A stretch of 21,409 bases of DNA from NCBI GenBank assembly GCA_902782585.1, contig CACZNK010000026.1, positions 1-21,409 on the forward strand, written 5' to 3'. The position numbers and the translations under genes were made by a program. Below are positions 1 to 9,238 of this stretch, one piece after another (the first letter of the stretch is position 1; each line of letters starts with the position of its first letter). The DNA is from an uncultured Ureaplasma sp. GTDB lineage: Bacteria > Bacillota_I > Bacilli_A > Mycoplasmatales > Mycoplasmoidaceae. The notes beneath the pieces are model-generated. The model did no database searches and was not told the origin of the DNA. It saw only the letters and a list, made by a program, of their open reading frames with translations.

Positions 1-24
1 TAATGATTTAGTGATAAATCATTA
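1..24. repeat. Perfect inverted repeat at left edge (possible rpe terminator hairpin)
   Basis: Positions 1-10 and 15-24 are exact reverse complements (10-bp arms, 4-nt GTGA loop). The rpe stop codon (22-24 on the minus strand) lies in the first arm, so the hairpin would form at the very end of the rpe mRNA. Whether a T-rich tail follows cannot be seen because the window ends here. All but two arm pairs are A:T, so the stem is weak. Confidence 0.4.
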
Positions 25-690
25 AATGTTTTTTATAAAATCTAATAAAGTTTTAGGATTTTTCTGTTTTAATAAAAAACTTCCAGAAACATAGACATCA
101 ACATATTTCGAAGTTAATTTTATAACATTAAAATTTACACCGCCATCTAATACAATACTAAGATTTAGATTTTTTTCTTTTTTAATTTGATTAATCAATT
201 TTAAATTTTTTAATGTTTGATCTTTTAAAAATTCTTGACCACCAAATCCTGGTTCCACACCCATGATTACTACAAAATCACATTTCTTAATTAAAGATGT
301 ATATTTTAAAACATTCGTATATGGCTTGAATGCAACGCCGCATTTATGACCACTCCTTCTAATTTTTTTAAGCAACATTATTCCTTTTAATTTACAAATT
401 GGTTCAACTTGAAAAGATAAATTATTAAATGGATAAAGAATAAATTGATTAAACCATCTTCATGGTTTATTTACCATAAAATGTACACTTACATTAAAAT
501 TTCTTAAATAAAGCTCTTTTAATCATTCTGTACCATATGCAATATTAGGAACATTTTTACCATCCATAACATCATAATGGATGTTTTTGATACCAACATT
601 GTAAATACAATCTAATTGCTGTTTAAAATGTTTTTCGTTTTTTGAATCAAAAGCCAATAATGAAGCTTCAAGATTTTGATTCTTAGACAT
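22..690 (-). CDS. rpe: Ribulose-phosphate 3-epimerase
   Basis: Interconverts ribulose 5-phosphate and xylulose 5-phosphate in the non-oxidative pentose phosphate pathway; cytosolic TIM barrel. The 222-aa protein is the usual family length and reads continuously only with UGA as Trp (523-525 and 460-462). Visible family motifs: HYDVMDGKNVPN (metal-binding His and catalytic Asp), VHFMVNKP, MGVEPGFGGQ (phosphate loop and second catalytic region), LDGGVN and SGSFLL (C-terminal phosphate binding). I chose the ATG at 690 because it is the first start after the ktrA stop (704-706) and puts the conserved ASLLAFD strand near the N terminus; an upstream in-frame ATG at 744 lies inside ktrA. No clear Shine-Dalgarno. 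It probably shares a transcript with ktrA, 13 bp upstream. In many Firmicutes and mycoplasmas rpe follows prpC-pknB-rsgA; that arrangement is absent here. Confidence 0.93.
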
Positions 691-703
691 ATCTAAATAG
701 AAA

Positions 704-1381
704 TTACTTAACTTTTCGACCAACAAAATAATTAATTGCGGCATTTAAATCTTTATCAGGACACATAAAAGCTACTGTGTCACCAATATTCAAATTTGTC
801 CCAGGGTTAATTGGAAATTTTAATCTACCATTTTGGACCACATAAAGAATATTGACATTGTATGAATTTCTAACATTTAATCTCTTAATTTGACATGTTG
901 TACATATTGGATTTGAAACTATAACTTTAGTTCAACTCAATCCATTTGATAAGCTATATACACTTTCGCTGAAATTATATAAAGCATGCAATGCAACAAG
1001 TTTTGCAGCCTCTTGGACTGGCAATGATACGTGTTTTACACCTAATGTTTTTAACACACGTGCATGAATTTCATTAATAGCACGAGCCATTATTACACCT
1101 TGCGCCCCTAATTGAATTAAATTAGCACATGTAGTAATTGAATCTTCGATATTGTTAAGACCTACAATAACACATTTGGCTTTAGTAATATTTAGTTCTT
1201 TCAATTTATCTATGTTAGTTGTATCAGCACAAACAGCATATGAACATTTTTTTACAACTCTATCAATGGCTTCTTTATTCTTATCAATAGCAACAATATT
1301 AACCCCAGACTTGTTCAAATATTCCACTATTGTTGAACCATATAGTCCACAACCTAAAACAAAGAATTCTTTCTTCAACAT
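704..1381 (-). CDS. ktrA: Potassium uptake regulatory subunit KtrA/TrkA (RCK protein)
   Basis: Cytosolic gating ring of a Ktr-type K+ uptake system; binds nucleotide and controls the membrane subunit. The 225-aa length matches single-unit KtrA proteins (about 220 aa) and not the double-length TrkA of E. coli. Residues 6-33 form a Rossmann start with GCGLYG (10-15) and an acidic residue at the end of strand 2 (D33), as expected for ADP/NAD binding. The RCK_N domain covers about 1-130. After an in-frame UGA Trp (932-934) a C-terminal RCK_C domain (about 140-215) contains NPGTNLNIGDTVAF. The ATG at 1381 is the only plausible start. It lies 8 nt after a minus-strand TATAAT, so the mRNA is probably nearly leaderless. 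Divergent from ktrB with 43 bp between them, which supports the pairing. Confidence 0.9.
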
Positions 1382-1387
1382 ACACGT

Positions 1388-1398
1388 ATATTATAATA
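1388..1398. promoter_or_regulatory. Overlapping divergent -10 boxes, ktrA and ktrB
   Basis: In the 43-bp space between ktrA and ktrB, TATAAT occurs on the plus strand at 1392-1397 and on the minus strand at 1390-1395, so the two -10 hexamers overlap by four bases. The minus box is 8 nt from the ktrA ATG; the plus box is 27 nt from the ktrB ATG. No convincing -35 hexamers are seen. If both are used, RNA polymerase could occupy only one direction at a time. Confidence 0.5.
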
Positions 1399-1424
1399 AA
1401 TAGATTAAATTAAAGACTCAACAT

Positions 1425-3083
1425 ATGTCAAAAACCGTTGATTATAGAGTAAAGTTTAGAAAAATTAGACATGTTATCAAAAATATTGTCTTTGGGAAAA
1501 ATATTTTTCAAATTTTCTTCCGTGTTTATTTATTTGTCATAATGTTGGGTGCTGTTCTTTTATACACAAATCTAACACATAAATCATGAGATATTCCTAA
1601 TACTATTTCATTAGGAACACATAAATACACATTTTGAAATGCATTATTTATTGCATGTAGTGCTTTTACTAATACTGGTCTTACATGTTTTAATATAAGT
1701 GATTTCTATAACTTTTGAGGTCAATTTATAATATTCACACTAATTTGATTGGGTGGAATTGGAATCATTTCACTATTTTATGTTTTCTGAAACTTATTTA
1801 GAAAAAGTGATAACCTTAAACTAAACCATATTATTTTATTACAATCAGAACGTGGCACCACAAAATTAAATGATACTTTTAGATCTATACGATTTAGTAT
1901 TGTTTTTATTATGTGTATTCAAATCTTTTTTGGTTTTATTTTTTCACTTTGATTGTATTGAATGCCAGTTCATTATCAAGATTTTGATTATATTGGTGAG
2001 ACAAATATAAAAATATCATATGATGTATCTGAATATATTAATGCTCACGGAAATTATAGTGTTGCTATTTGACAAGGTATGTTTTGTTCATTTACATCAA
2101 TGAATAATGCAGGATTTGATATATTCGAGCAAAATATTTCTATAGCAGCATTTAGAAATGATTGGAATATAATTTTTCAATTAATTACAATAATTGAAAT
2201 TATTATTGGTGGTATTGGTTACCCATTAATGTTTGATATTTATGAAAAAATTAGATTGAAAAGATTAAATATTACTCATAGATTTACACTATTTAGTAAA
2301 GTTTGTCTAATATCATATTTTGCTATTTTAATTATTGGATTAATTTTTGCATATGGTTTTGAATTTGGTGCACCAAACACTAGCTCTATTTGATCTGAAA
2401 GTATGTATTGACCTAATGGTGTAAGCATTACAGGAATTCATAATGATGATATTATTAATCATAAATATTGAGGTAATCATGAGTTGTTAAACAAATGCTG
2501 AGCAATTTTTTATAACACAGTGTCTACAAGAAGTGCTGGTATAACTACTATTGATCAAGGTTTGTTTACAATGGGAACACAAATAATTTATATTTTAATG
2601 ATGTTCATTGGTGGCTCACCTTCATCAACTGCTGGTGGTATTAGAACAACAACTTTTGTAGTTTTATTAGCTGCTATTATCTCTGCAGTAAGGGGAAGAT
2701 CTAACACATCTATATTTAAACGAAATATTCCAAGAATTACAGTAATTAAATCATTCTTAATATTCTTTTTTGGAGTTCTTCTAATTGCTATTTCAACTTT
2801 AGTTATCATGTATACACGTACTGTTGAATCTCCAAATGTAGGAATTTCTGAATATTCTAATTTTGATTATTTATCTTGCTTATATGAGGTTGCATCAGCA
2901 TTTGGTACCGTTGGATTTACAATGGGAATTACTGCTGTTGCTTCACCTATTGGATTATTTATATTAGTTTTATGTATGTTTGTTGGTCAATTAGGTGTAA
3001 GCAACACATTACTATTATGAGTAAAGAAAATACCATTTTCACGTGATATTAATTATGTTGAAGAAGATATTAGGATAGGTTAA
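1425..3083 (+). CDS. ktrB: Potassium uptake transmembrane subunit KtrB/TrkH family
   Basis: Ion-conducting membrane subunit of the K+ uptake system regulated by KtrA. The 552-aa protein has many hydrophobic segments and the four pseudo-repeat pore loops of the superfamily (SKT): TNTGL near residue 82, TSMNNAGFD near 224, STRSAG near 367 and FGTVGF near 493. Each carries the selectivity-filter glycine. The GGSPSSTAGGIR stretch near 396-407 is a family hallmark. Many UGA Trp codons interrupt the frame under the standard code. It is longer than Bacillus KtrB (about 450 aa), with extra N-terminal residues and a long loop near residues 320-360. The start is the ATG at 1425, just after the divergent promoter; no Shine-Dalgarno. 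It heads a close-packed run, with gmk starting 2 bp after its stop. KtrB versus TrkH naming is uncertain; the single-domain KtrA partner favours Ktr. Confidence 0.9.
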
Positions 3084-3085
3084 CT

Positions 3086-3679
3086 ATGGAAGAGAAAAAG
3101 ATAGGTAAAATTGTAGTTATATCAGGTCCCAGTGGTGTTGGTAAGAAAACAGTATGAACACCAATTATAAATGAACTTAAATTTAACTTGTCTTTTAGTG
3201 TTTCTATGACTACACGACCAAAACGTAAAGGTGAAATAAATGGTAAAGATTATTTTTTTGTTACTAAACGACAATTTACTGAAGCAGTTGCTACACATAA
3301 ATTACTTGAGTATGCAGAATTTGCAAACAATTATTATGGAACACCTAAAAAATATGTTGACCATGTTCGATCAAAAGGTAAAAATGTACTTTTAGAGATT
3401 GAACCAAAAGGTGGATTACAAGTAATTAATATTTGTAAAAAAAATAAAGATGCAAATATTTTAACCATTTTTATTGCTCCTCCAAGCTTAAAAGAATTGG
3501 AAAAAAGATTAATTAATAGAAGTAGTGAATCAAAGAAAGTTATAAAACAACGTATTGAACAAGCAAAATGAGAAATCAAACAAAAAAAACACTATCAATA
3601 TGTTATTATCAACAAACCTGGGCAACAAGAAAAAGCTACTAAAAAATTATTTGATATATTATCAAAGAATTTAATGTAA
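3086..3679 (+). CDS. gmk: Guanylate kinase
   Basis: Phosphorylates GMP to GDP with ATP in nucleotide salvage; cytosolic. The 197-aa length is typical. The P-loop GPSGVGKKT is at residues 14-22. The GMP-binding segment SVSMTTRPKRKGEINGKDYFFV (about 37-58, broken here by nothing) and the NNYYGTP loop are conserved. UGA Trp codons occur at residues 24 and near 162. One oddity: the usual EIDVQGA motif after strand 3 reads EIEPKGG (104-110), with Asp replaced by Glu and Gln by Lys. The ATG at 3086 comes 2 bp after the ktrB stop; a weak AGG lies upstream. Its stop abuts the rlmN start. Next to rlmN and prpC, as in part of the common Firmicutes cluster. Confidence 0.93.
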
Positions 3680-4723
3680 ATGAAAAAAATATCTTTTTTT
3701 AATTTTACACTTAATGATTTAGAAAATTTTTGCATTAAAAATGGTGCAAAAAAATTTAATGCTAAGCAAATTTATGATTGAGTTTATAAAAAACATGTTG
3801 TCTCTTTTGATGATATGACAAATATTTCTAAACCGACAATTAAAATGTTAAAAAAGAAATTATCTTTAGATTTATTAACTATTGAAAGAATACAAATAGA
3901 CAAAAAAGACAAAACAACAAAATTTTTATTTAAATTAGAAGATGGGCATTACATCGAATCAGTATTGATGTTTTTTAATTGAGGTACAAGTATTTGCATC
4001 TCATCAGAGATTGGTTGTCCAATGGGGTGTAAATTTTGCGCAAGCGGACAATTAAAAATAGTTAGAAAATTAAAACCATTTGAATTCGTTCTTCAATATT
4101 ATGTAATCAATGAATATTTATTGAAGCATGAAAATATCAAAGTAAATAATATTGTTATTATGGGTGTGGGGGAACCATTTGACAACTATGATAATCTAAT
4201 TAATGCACTAAAAATTATCAATAATCCTTATGGTATTGAAATTGGATCAAGACATATAACTGTGTCAACTTGTGGTATTGTTCCTAAAATCTTACAATTT
4301 GCAAATGACCAACCACAAATTAATCTTGCTATCTCATTACATGCACCAACTGATGAAATTAGAAACAAGATTATGCCAATTAATAAATCATATCCACTAA
4401 AAGTTTTATTATCATCTATTGACAAATATATTTATAAAACAAATCGTAGAGTTGGTTTTGAATACATCATGATTGATGGATTAAATGATACAAAAGAATG
4501 TTTAAATCAATTAATAAAAATAGCAAAAAATCGCTTGTGTTTTATTAACTTGATTGCTTATAATGATATTAAAAAAACAACATTTAAAAAAAGCAAAAAA
4601 ATTAACCAATTTAAATATCTATTAAACAAAAATAATATAATGACTACATTAAGATTAGAACGTGGTAGTAACATTGATGCTGCGTGTGGACAATTAAGAG
4701 CTAAATATGAAAAGCAAATTTAA
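3680..4723 (+). CDS. rlmN: Dual-specificity 23S rRNA/tRNA adenine-C2 methyltransferase RlmN
   Basis: Radical-SAM enzyme that methylates C2 of A2503 in 23S rRNA and A37 in some tRNAs. The 347-aa length is standard. The 4Fe-4S cluster motif CPMGCKFC supplies Cys113, Cys117 and Cys120. Cys106 (in SICISSEIGC) and the C-terminal Cys336 (in DAACGQL) match the two further cysteines used in the ping-pong methyl transfer of this family. GVGEPFDNYDN (SAM-binding GEP motif) and HAPTDEIRNKIMPIN are also typical. UGA Trp codons lie in the N-terminal part. The ATG at 3680 follows the gmk stop directly. The last 17 nt overlap the start of prpC, which suggests translational coupling. Confidence 0.95.
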
Positions 4724-5474
4724 ATACTTATATTCAATATCATCTGACAAAGGAATAAAAAAGACCAATGAAGATAGTGCTTGAATTGGTTTTAACAAAT
4801 CAAATCAATGTCTCGCTATTATTTGTGATGGTATTGGTAGTGAAAGACATAGTGATTTAGCATCAAATTTAGTTGTTGAAGTTTTTAAAAATAAATTCTT
4901 AAGAAAAACTTGTATTTATTGACCGAAAGCTTGATTCAAAAATAATTTGTACTTTGTTGCAAAAAAATTAAATATTTTATATAAAACCAAAAATAAACAT
5001 ATTGGTACTACAATTGTTCTATGTTTAATTTCTAATAAAAATGTTTACACATTTAATATCGGTGATTCGCGTTTATATCATTTTTCAATGGATCAATATA
5101 AATGGTTAATGAAAACCAAAGATCATAATGTCTTTAATTTTTTATCAGATCATCATGCACCTAAACTAAGTTTTAAAAGACACCAAAACAATCTATTATC
5201 TTTAACAAATTTTATTGATTCAGCTGATTTAAAACACCAACACATTAAATACAACTATGTAAAATTTAATATTGCATATAATGATATTATCTTTTTATGC
5301 AGTGATGGTCTATACAATTTTATTGATTTCTCTTGTTTAAATGAGTCGATTGCTAATTGCGGTATTCGAAGATTTGATAAAGTTGTACCTACAATTATTC
5401 AAAAAGCAATAACCAATCATTCAAATGATAATATATCAGGTATAGTTATCCAATTAAATAAATTGATTAAATAA
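4707..5474 (+). CDS. prpC: PP2C-type Ser/Thr protein phosphatase PrpC
   Basis: Removes phosphate from Ser/Thr residues, normally countering an Hanks-type kinase (PknB/PrkC). The 255-aa protein carries the PP2C metal-binding motifs in order: KKTNEDS (Asp23), ICDGIG (Asp41, Gly42), HIGTT near 98-102, IGDSRLY (Asp120), CSDGL (Asp200) and NDNIS (Asp241). The second motif reads DGIGS where DGMGG is usual. UGA Trp codons lie at residue 26 and near 71-75. The start ATG at 4707 lies inside the 3' end of rlmN (17-nt overlap) and its stop shares one base with the obg ATG. In the usual neighbourhood pknB follows directly; here obg does, so no partner kinase is in the window. Confidence 0.88.
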
Positions 5475-6757
5475 TGAAACTTGTTGATGAATGTATAGTT
5501 GAATTAAAAGCTGGTAATGGTGGTAATGGAATCATAGCCTGAAGACGTGAGGCACACAACCCATATGGTGGTCCATATGGTGGAGATGGTGGAGATGGTG
5601 GTAATATCATTGTCATTGGTGATCATAATATTGATAATTTACTACATCTAAAAAATCATAAAAGAATTTCTGCACAAAATGGTGAAAATGGTGGTTCAAA
5701 ATTAGCAAATGGAAAAAATGGTAAAGATAATATCATTCATGTTCCATTAGGAACAATTATATTTGATCAATCCACCAGTAATATAATTGCAGAAATTCTA
5801 AAACATGGTGAAACTAAAATAATTTGTCATGGTGGAAAAGGTGGCCATGGTAATGGTTGATTCGCTAACTCACAAAATAAAATTCCAAATCTTTATGAGA
5901 ATGGTGATATTGGAGAATTATTAAAAGCTAAATTGGTTATCAAATATATATCAGATGTTGGCTTAATTGGACTTCCAAATGCCGGAAAGTCAACATTGAT
6001 TAGTGCAATCACTTCATCTAAACCTAAAATAGCAAATTATGAATTTACAACATTAAATCCAGTTTTAGGTGTTTGCAAATATAAGAATGAGAAAATGATT
6101 ATATCAGATATTCCTGGGTTAATATCTGGTGCATCTGAAGGTAAAGGACTGGGATATGAGTTTTTGAAGCATGTAGAAAGATGTAGTATATTGGTTCATT
6201 TAATTTCATTAAATGTTAATGATGGTGAAGATATTAAAAAATCATATCAAACAATTGAAACTGAATTAAAAAAATATAATAGTGAATTATTAAATAAACC
6301 AATTTTAATAGTTGCTAATAAGATTGACTGTGAAAATGCTAATTTGCAATTAAATATACTAAGAAATATTATTGATAGTAAAGATCTAATTGTTATAAGC
6401 GCTAAAAACAAAACCAACATTAATGAACTAATTAATAAAATTTACAATATTTACACCAAAATAAAAACTCAACAAAATAAGCCCAAAAATAAAAAACAAA
6501 TAAAAGTAATTGAACTTAAAAAACAAATTGATCTTAAAGATGAAATAACAATTACTCAAATAGATGAACATACTTGAGATGTTAAATCAAAGTATTTAAA
6601 ATATTGATCAAATCGAATTCCTTTAAAAACAAATGATAATATAATAAGATTTAATCAGAAGATTAAAAATTTAGATATTGAAAATAAAATTAAAAAAAGC
6701 GGTGGAGTAAAAGGCGACACATTATTAATTTATGGAAATGAAATGGTAATAGATTAA
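5474..6757 (+). CDS. obg: GTPase Obg (CgtA)
   Basis: Essential GTPase acting in late 50S ribosome assembly. The 427-aa protein has the three domains of mycoplasma and Firmicute Obg: a Gly-rich N-terminal Obg fold (about 1-155, with the PYGGDGGDGGN type loops), a G domain with G1 GLPNAGKST (166-174), switch II DIPGL (212-216), G4 NKID (282-285) and a G5 SAK, and a C-terminal OCT domain (about 340-427) ending in GGVKGDTLLIYG. UGA Trp occurs in WRRE near the N terminus and several times in the OCT domain. The ATG at 5474 overlaps the prpC stop by one base. Confidence 0.95.
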
Positions 6758-6759
6758 AA

Positions 6760-7476
6760 ATGAAAACTTATATTAAATATTTGCAAAATTGAATTAGTAA
6801 ACAAATTAAAATAGCTAAAAAAGATGGCATAGTTATTGGTATATCTGGGGGAGTTGATTCAGCATGTTGTTTAGCATTATGCAAACAAATTAAAAAAATT
6901 AAAATTTATCCATATTATTTTTATTTCAAAAAAAATAATGAGGAACTAAAATACATTTATGATTTACAAAAATCATTTGAAATAAAAATCAATAAAATAA
7001 ATTTATCAAAAATCTTTAAAGAAATTAATCATTCGATAATTATTAAAAATAAACTTTCATTAAATAATTTGAAAGTAAGATTACATTCTATTTGTTTATA
7101 TGGTATTGCACAAGATAAAAATGCTCTAGTGGTTGGCACATCTAATGCAGATGAAATATATGTAGGGTATTTTACTAAATGAGGAGATAATGCAAGTGAT
7201 ATATCTCCAATTGCTTCATTGACTAAAAATCAAGTATATGAAATAAGTGCGTTATTACATGTACCAAAATCAATTATTAAACGAACTCCAACTGCCGGAT
7301 TGTATAAAAATCAAACTGATGAAAAAGAATTAAAAGTTAAATATTATGAAATTGATAATTATTTAAATGGTAAAAAAGTAAATAATTACGCGAAAAATAT
7401 AATTGAAACATTGCATAATAAAACAGCACATAAACGTGTATTTATAAATAGACCAAAACCATATAAAAATTGTTAA
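6760..7476 (+). CDS. nadE: NAD synthetase (ammonia-dependent)
   Basis: Makes NAD from deamido-NAD, ATP and ammonia; last step of NAD synthesis. The 238-aa protein is the short ammonia-dependent form with no glutaminase domain. The PP-loop SGGVDSA (29-35) binds the ATP phosphates. GTSNADEIYVGYFTKWGDNASDI, split here as GTSNADEIYVGYF and WGDNASD, is the family signature, with UGA coding the Trp. LTKNQVYEISALL and VPKSIIKRTPTAGL form the C-terminal substrate-binding part. It starts 2 bp after the obg stop, with no clear Shine-Dalgarno. It is the last gene of the plus-strand run before hup. Confidence 0.93.
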
Positions 7477-7478
7477 AA

Positions 7479-7530
7479 TATAATGTTTTATATCACTAAT
7501 AATATATATAATATTACTCATAAAGGAGAA
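7479..7530 (+). promoter_or_regulatory. Promoter and Shine-Dalgarno of hup
   Basis: The 58-bp gap before hup has TATAAT at 7479-7484 and at 7507-7512, and a strong AAAGGAGAA ribosome binding site at 7522-7530, 4 nt before the ATG. This is one of only two clear GGAG-type sites in the window. No good -35 is visible. Confidence 0.5.
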
Positions 7531-7534
7531 AATA

Positions 7535-7816
7535 ATGGCTAAAACATTAAAAGAAATCGCAGATGATATTGCAGGATCTACTGAAATGTCAAAAGTAAAA
7601 TCAAGTGAATTTATTGCTTGAATGAATAAATATATTAAACAAGAATTAAAAAAGAATAGAGAATTCAATCTATTTGGTTTAGGAAAACTTGTTGTTGTAA
7701 ATGCTGCAGCTAGAAAAGGTATCAATCCAGCTACAGGTAAAAAAATTACAATTCCTGCATCTAAAAGAATTAAATTGCGTGCTGGAAAAGATTTTAAAGC
7801 TTCAATTAACAAATAA
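7535..7816 (+). CDS. hup: DNA-binding protein HU
   Basis: Histone-like dimeric protein that bends DNA without strong sequence preference. The 93-aa length fits HU. The segment FNLFGLGKLVVVNAAARKG followed by INPATGKKITIPASK matches the HU beta-arm and its flanks: GFGxF reads GLGKL, and RNPxTG reads INPATG with the intercalating proline kept. The Arg of the RNP motif is replaced by Ile. UGA Trp at 7619-7621 joins the N-terminal helices to the rest. The ATG at 7535 is fixed by the strong ribosome binding site. It has its own promoter boxes and a terminator, so it is probably transcribed as a single gene at high level. Confidence 0.93.
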
Positions 7817-7836
7817 TATTTAAGCTCTTGAGATAT

Positions 7837-7865
7837 AAAGGACGGTAAACCCGTTCTTTTTTATT
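7837..7865 (+). terminator. Rho-independent terminator of hup
   Basis: A 9-bp stem (7837-7845 pairs with 7851-7859, one G:T pair) closes a 5-nt loop TAAAC and runs into a T-rich tract to 7865. It lies 20 bp after the hup stop and reaches the ispF stop codon on the other strand. On the minus strand the hairpin is not followed by a U run, so it should act in the plus direction only. Confidence 0.85.
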
Positions 7866-8343
7866 TATTTTTACTTGCAACTGAAACTATACATGTACAT
7901 CCAATCATTTCTTTATTCTCTTCAAATCTTGTAAATTTAACATTAATGTTTCTACACTTAGTCAAACTAATTAAATTCTTAATAATTTGATTCCGATATT
8001 TAAATAATTTAATTTTATCACATATTATTGTTAAATCGACATTATTAATTTGAAATTTATTTTGTAATTGTCCTATTGCAAATAACAATATGTTGGTTGA
8101 ATCCATATTTTTATACTTGTTGATATTTGGAAAATAAATCCCAATATCACCTTTATTGCATGCACCTAATATAGCATTAGCAATTGCATGCATAACTAAA
8201 TCACCATCTGAATGTGCTTTTACTTTATATTCTGATTTAATTTTTACATCACCTAAAATTATTGAAGTATTTCTACATTTAATTAATTTATGAAAATCTA
8301 TACTTTCACCAAATAATATTTTTCCTAAAGTGAACATAATCAA
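7861..8343 (-). CDS. ispF: 2-C-methyl-D-erythritol 2,4-cyclodiphosphate synthase
   Basis: Converts the phosphorylated CDP-methylerythritol made by IspE into the cyclic diphosphate, with loss of CMP; fifth step of the MEP pathway; trimeric and zinc-dependent. The 160-aa length is normal. The metal ligands are visible as IDFH near the N terminus and AHSDGD, followed by HAIANAILGACNKGDIGIYFP and the substrate contacts of NVDLTIICDKIKL. The sequence is divergent: the usual GHGxDxH reads GESIDFH, and the C-terminal GRGEG reads GCTC. The start may be the ATG at 8343 or the one at 8337; neither has a Shine-Dalgarno. Divergent from folD with a 30-bp gap. No UGA codon occurs. Confidence 0.88.
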   Translation of the reverse strand: MIMFTLGKILFGESIDFHKLIKCRNTSIILGDVKIKSEYKVKAHSDGDLVMHAIANAILGACNKGDIGIYFPNINKYKNMDSTNILLFAIGQLQNKFQINNVDLTIICDKIKLFKYRNQIIKNLISLTKCRNINVKFTRFEENKEMIGCTCIVSVASKNK

Positions 8344-8348
8344 ATATA

Positions 8349-8367
8349 TTATCTATTATAAGATAAT
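8349..8367. promoter_or_regulatory. Overlapping divergent promoter, ispF and folD
   Basis: Only 30 bp separate the two start codons. The minus strand has TATAAT at 8355-8360, 11 nt before the ispF ATG. The plus strand has TATAAG at 8357-8362 and GATAAT at 8362-8367, 11 and 6 nt before the folD ATG. Any -35 elements must lie within the opposite gene. Both mRNAs would have almost no leader. Confidence 0.5.
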
Positions 8368-8373
8368 ATTATT

Positions 8374-9237
8374 ATGAAACTAATTGATGGAAAGCAAATT
8401 GCTTTAACAATAAAAAGTGAAATTCAAAAACAAATTCAAGATTTAAATACTAAAGGTATTATTCCAACTTTAGCTATTGTTCAAGTTGGTAATAACCCAA
8501 GTAGTTGTGTTTATATCCGTAATAAATTAAAACTTCTCGAAGATTTAAAAGAATGTAAAGGTATTCTAAAGAAATTTCCAGATACAATTTCTGAAAAAGA
8601 ATTAATTAAAGAAATTCACTTATTAAATACTGATAAAAATATTAATGGTGTATTAGTTCAACTGCCTTTATCGAGACAAATAAATGAAGAACATGTATTA
8701 GATGAAATTGCGCCAGAAAAAGATGTTGACTGTTTCACATTAAAAAATGTTGGTAAGTTATGGACAGCAAAAAAACATAATATTAATTTAAAGAATTGTA
8801 CACCAGCAGCTGTTGTAGAATTATTGAAGCGCTCAAATGTTAATTTGGATGGTGCAAATGTTGTAATAGTTGGTAGAAGCAACATTGTAGGTAAACCTTT
8901 AGCTGGTTTGTTATTACTTGAAAATGCTACTGTAACTGTTTGCCATTCACATTCAAAAAATTTAGAATACATTTGTTCAAATGCAGATGTTCTAATTACT
9001 GCTATTGGTAACCCCAAATTTTTTAATAAGAACTTTATTAAAGATGGTGCAGTAGTTATTGATGTTGGTATTAATAGATTACCAAATAATAAAATTTGTG
9101 GTGATGTTGATTTTGAAGATGTCAAGGATAAAGTTAGTTTAATAACACCTGTACCTGGTGGTGTTGGTCCTATGACTGTTATGATGGTATTAATAAACTT
9201 AATTAATTTGACTAAAGCACAGAAAGATATTAAATAA
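8374..9237 (+). CDS. folD: Methylenetetrahydrofolate dehydrogenase/cyclohydrolase FolD
   Basis: Bifunctional NADP-dependent 5,10-methylene-THF dehydrogenase and 5,10-methenyl-THF cyclohydrolase; supplies formyl-THF for initiator tRNA and C1 units. The 287-aa length is typical. The catalytic motif VYIRNKLK has Tyr47 and Lys51. GVLVQLPL (92-99) holds the active-site Gln96. PEKDVDCF (114-121) holds the acidic residue, with Cys in place of the usual Gly. The nucleotide-binding part has VGRSNIVGKP, and the C-terminal signature TPVPGGVGPMTV is intact. It contains no UGA codon. Its stop is 1 bp before the ispD ATG, so the two are co-transcribed. Confidence 0.96.
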   Translation: MKLIDGKQIALTIKSEIQKQIQDLNTKGIIPTLAIVQVGNNPSSCVYIRNKLKLLEDLKECKGILKKFPDTISEKELIKEIHLLNTDKNINGVLVQLPLSRQINEEHVLDEIAPEKDVDCFTLKNVGKLWTAKKHNINLKNCTPAAVVELLKRSNVNLDGANVVIVGRSNIVGKPLAGLLLLENATVTVCHSHSKNLEYICSNADVLITAIGNPKFFNKNFIKDGAVVIDVGINRLPNNKICGDVDFEDVKDKVSLITPVPGGVGPMTVMMVLINLINLTKAQKDIK

Positions 9238-9238
9238 A

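Noticed and set aside
4685..4693. TGTGGACAA, an 8-of-9 match to a DnaA box
   Set aside because: It encodes the conserved Cys-Gly-Gln at the rlmN C terminus and is 8.5 kb from dnaA, so it is coincidental.
8658..9125. 155-residue minus-strand reading frame opposite folD
   Set aside because: It is the reverse complement of a fully conserved folD and has no ribosome binding site or recognisable motif.
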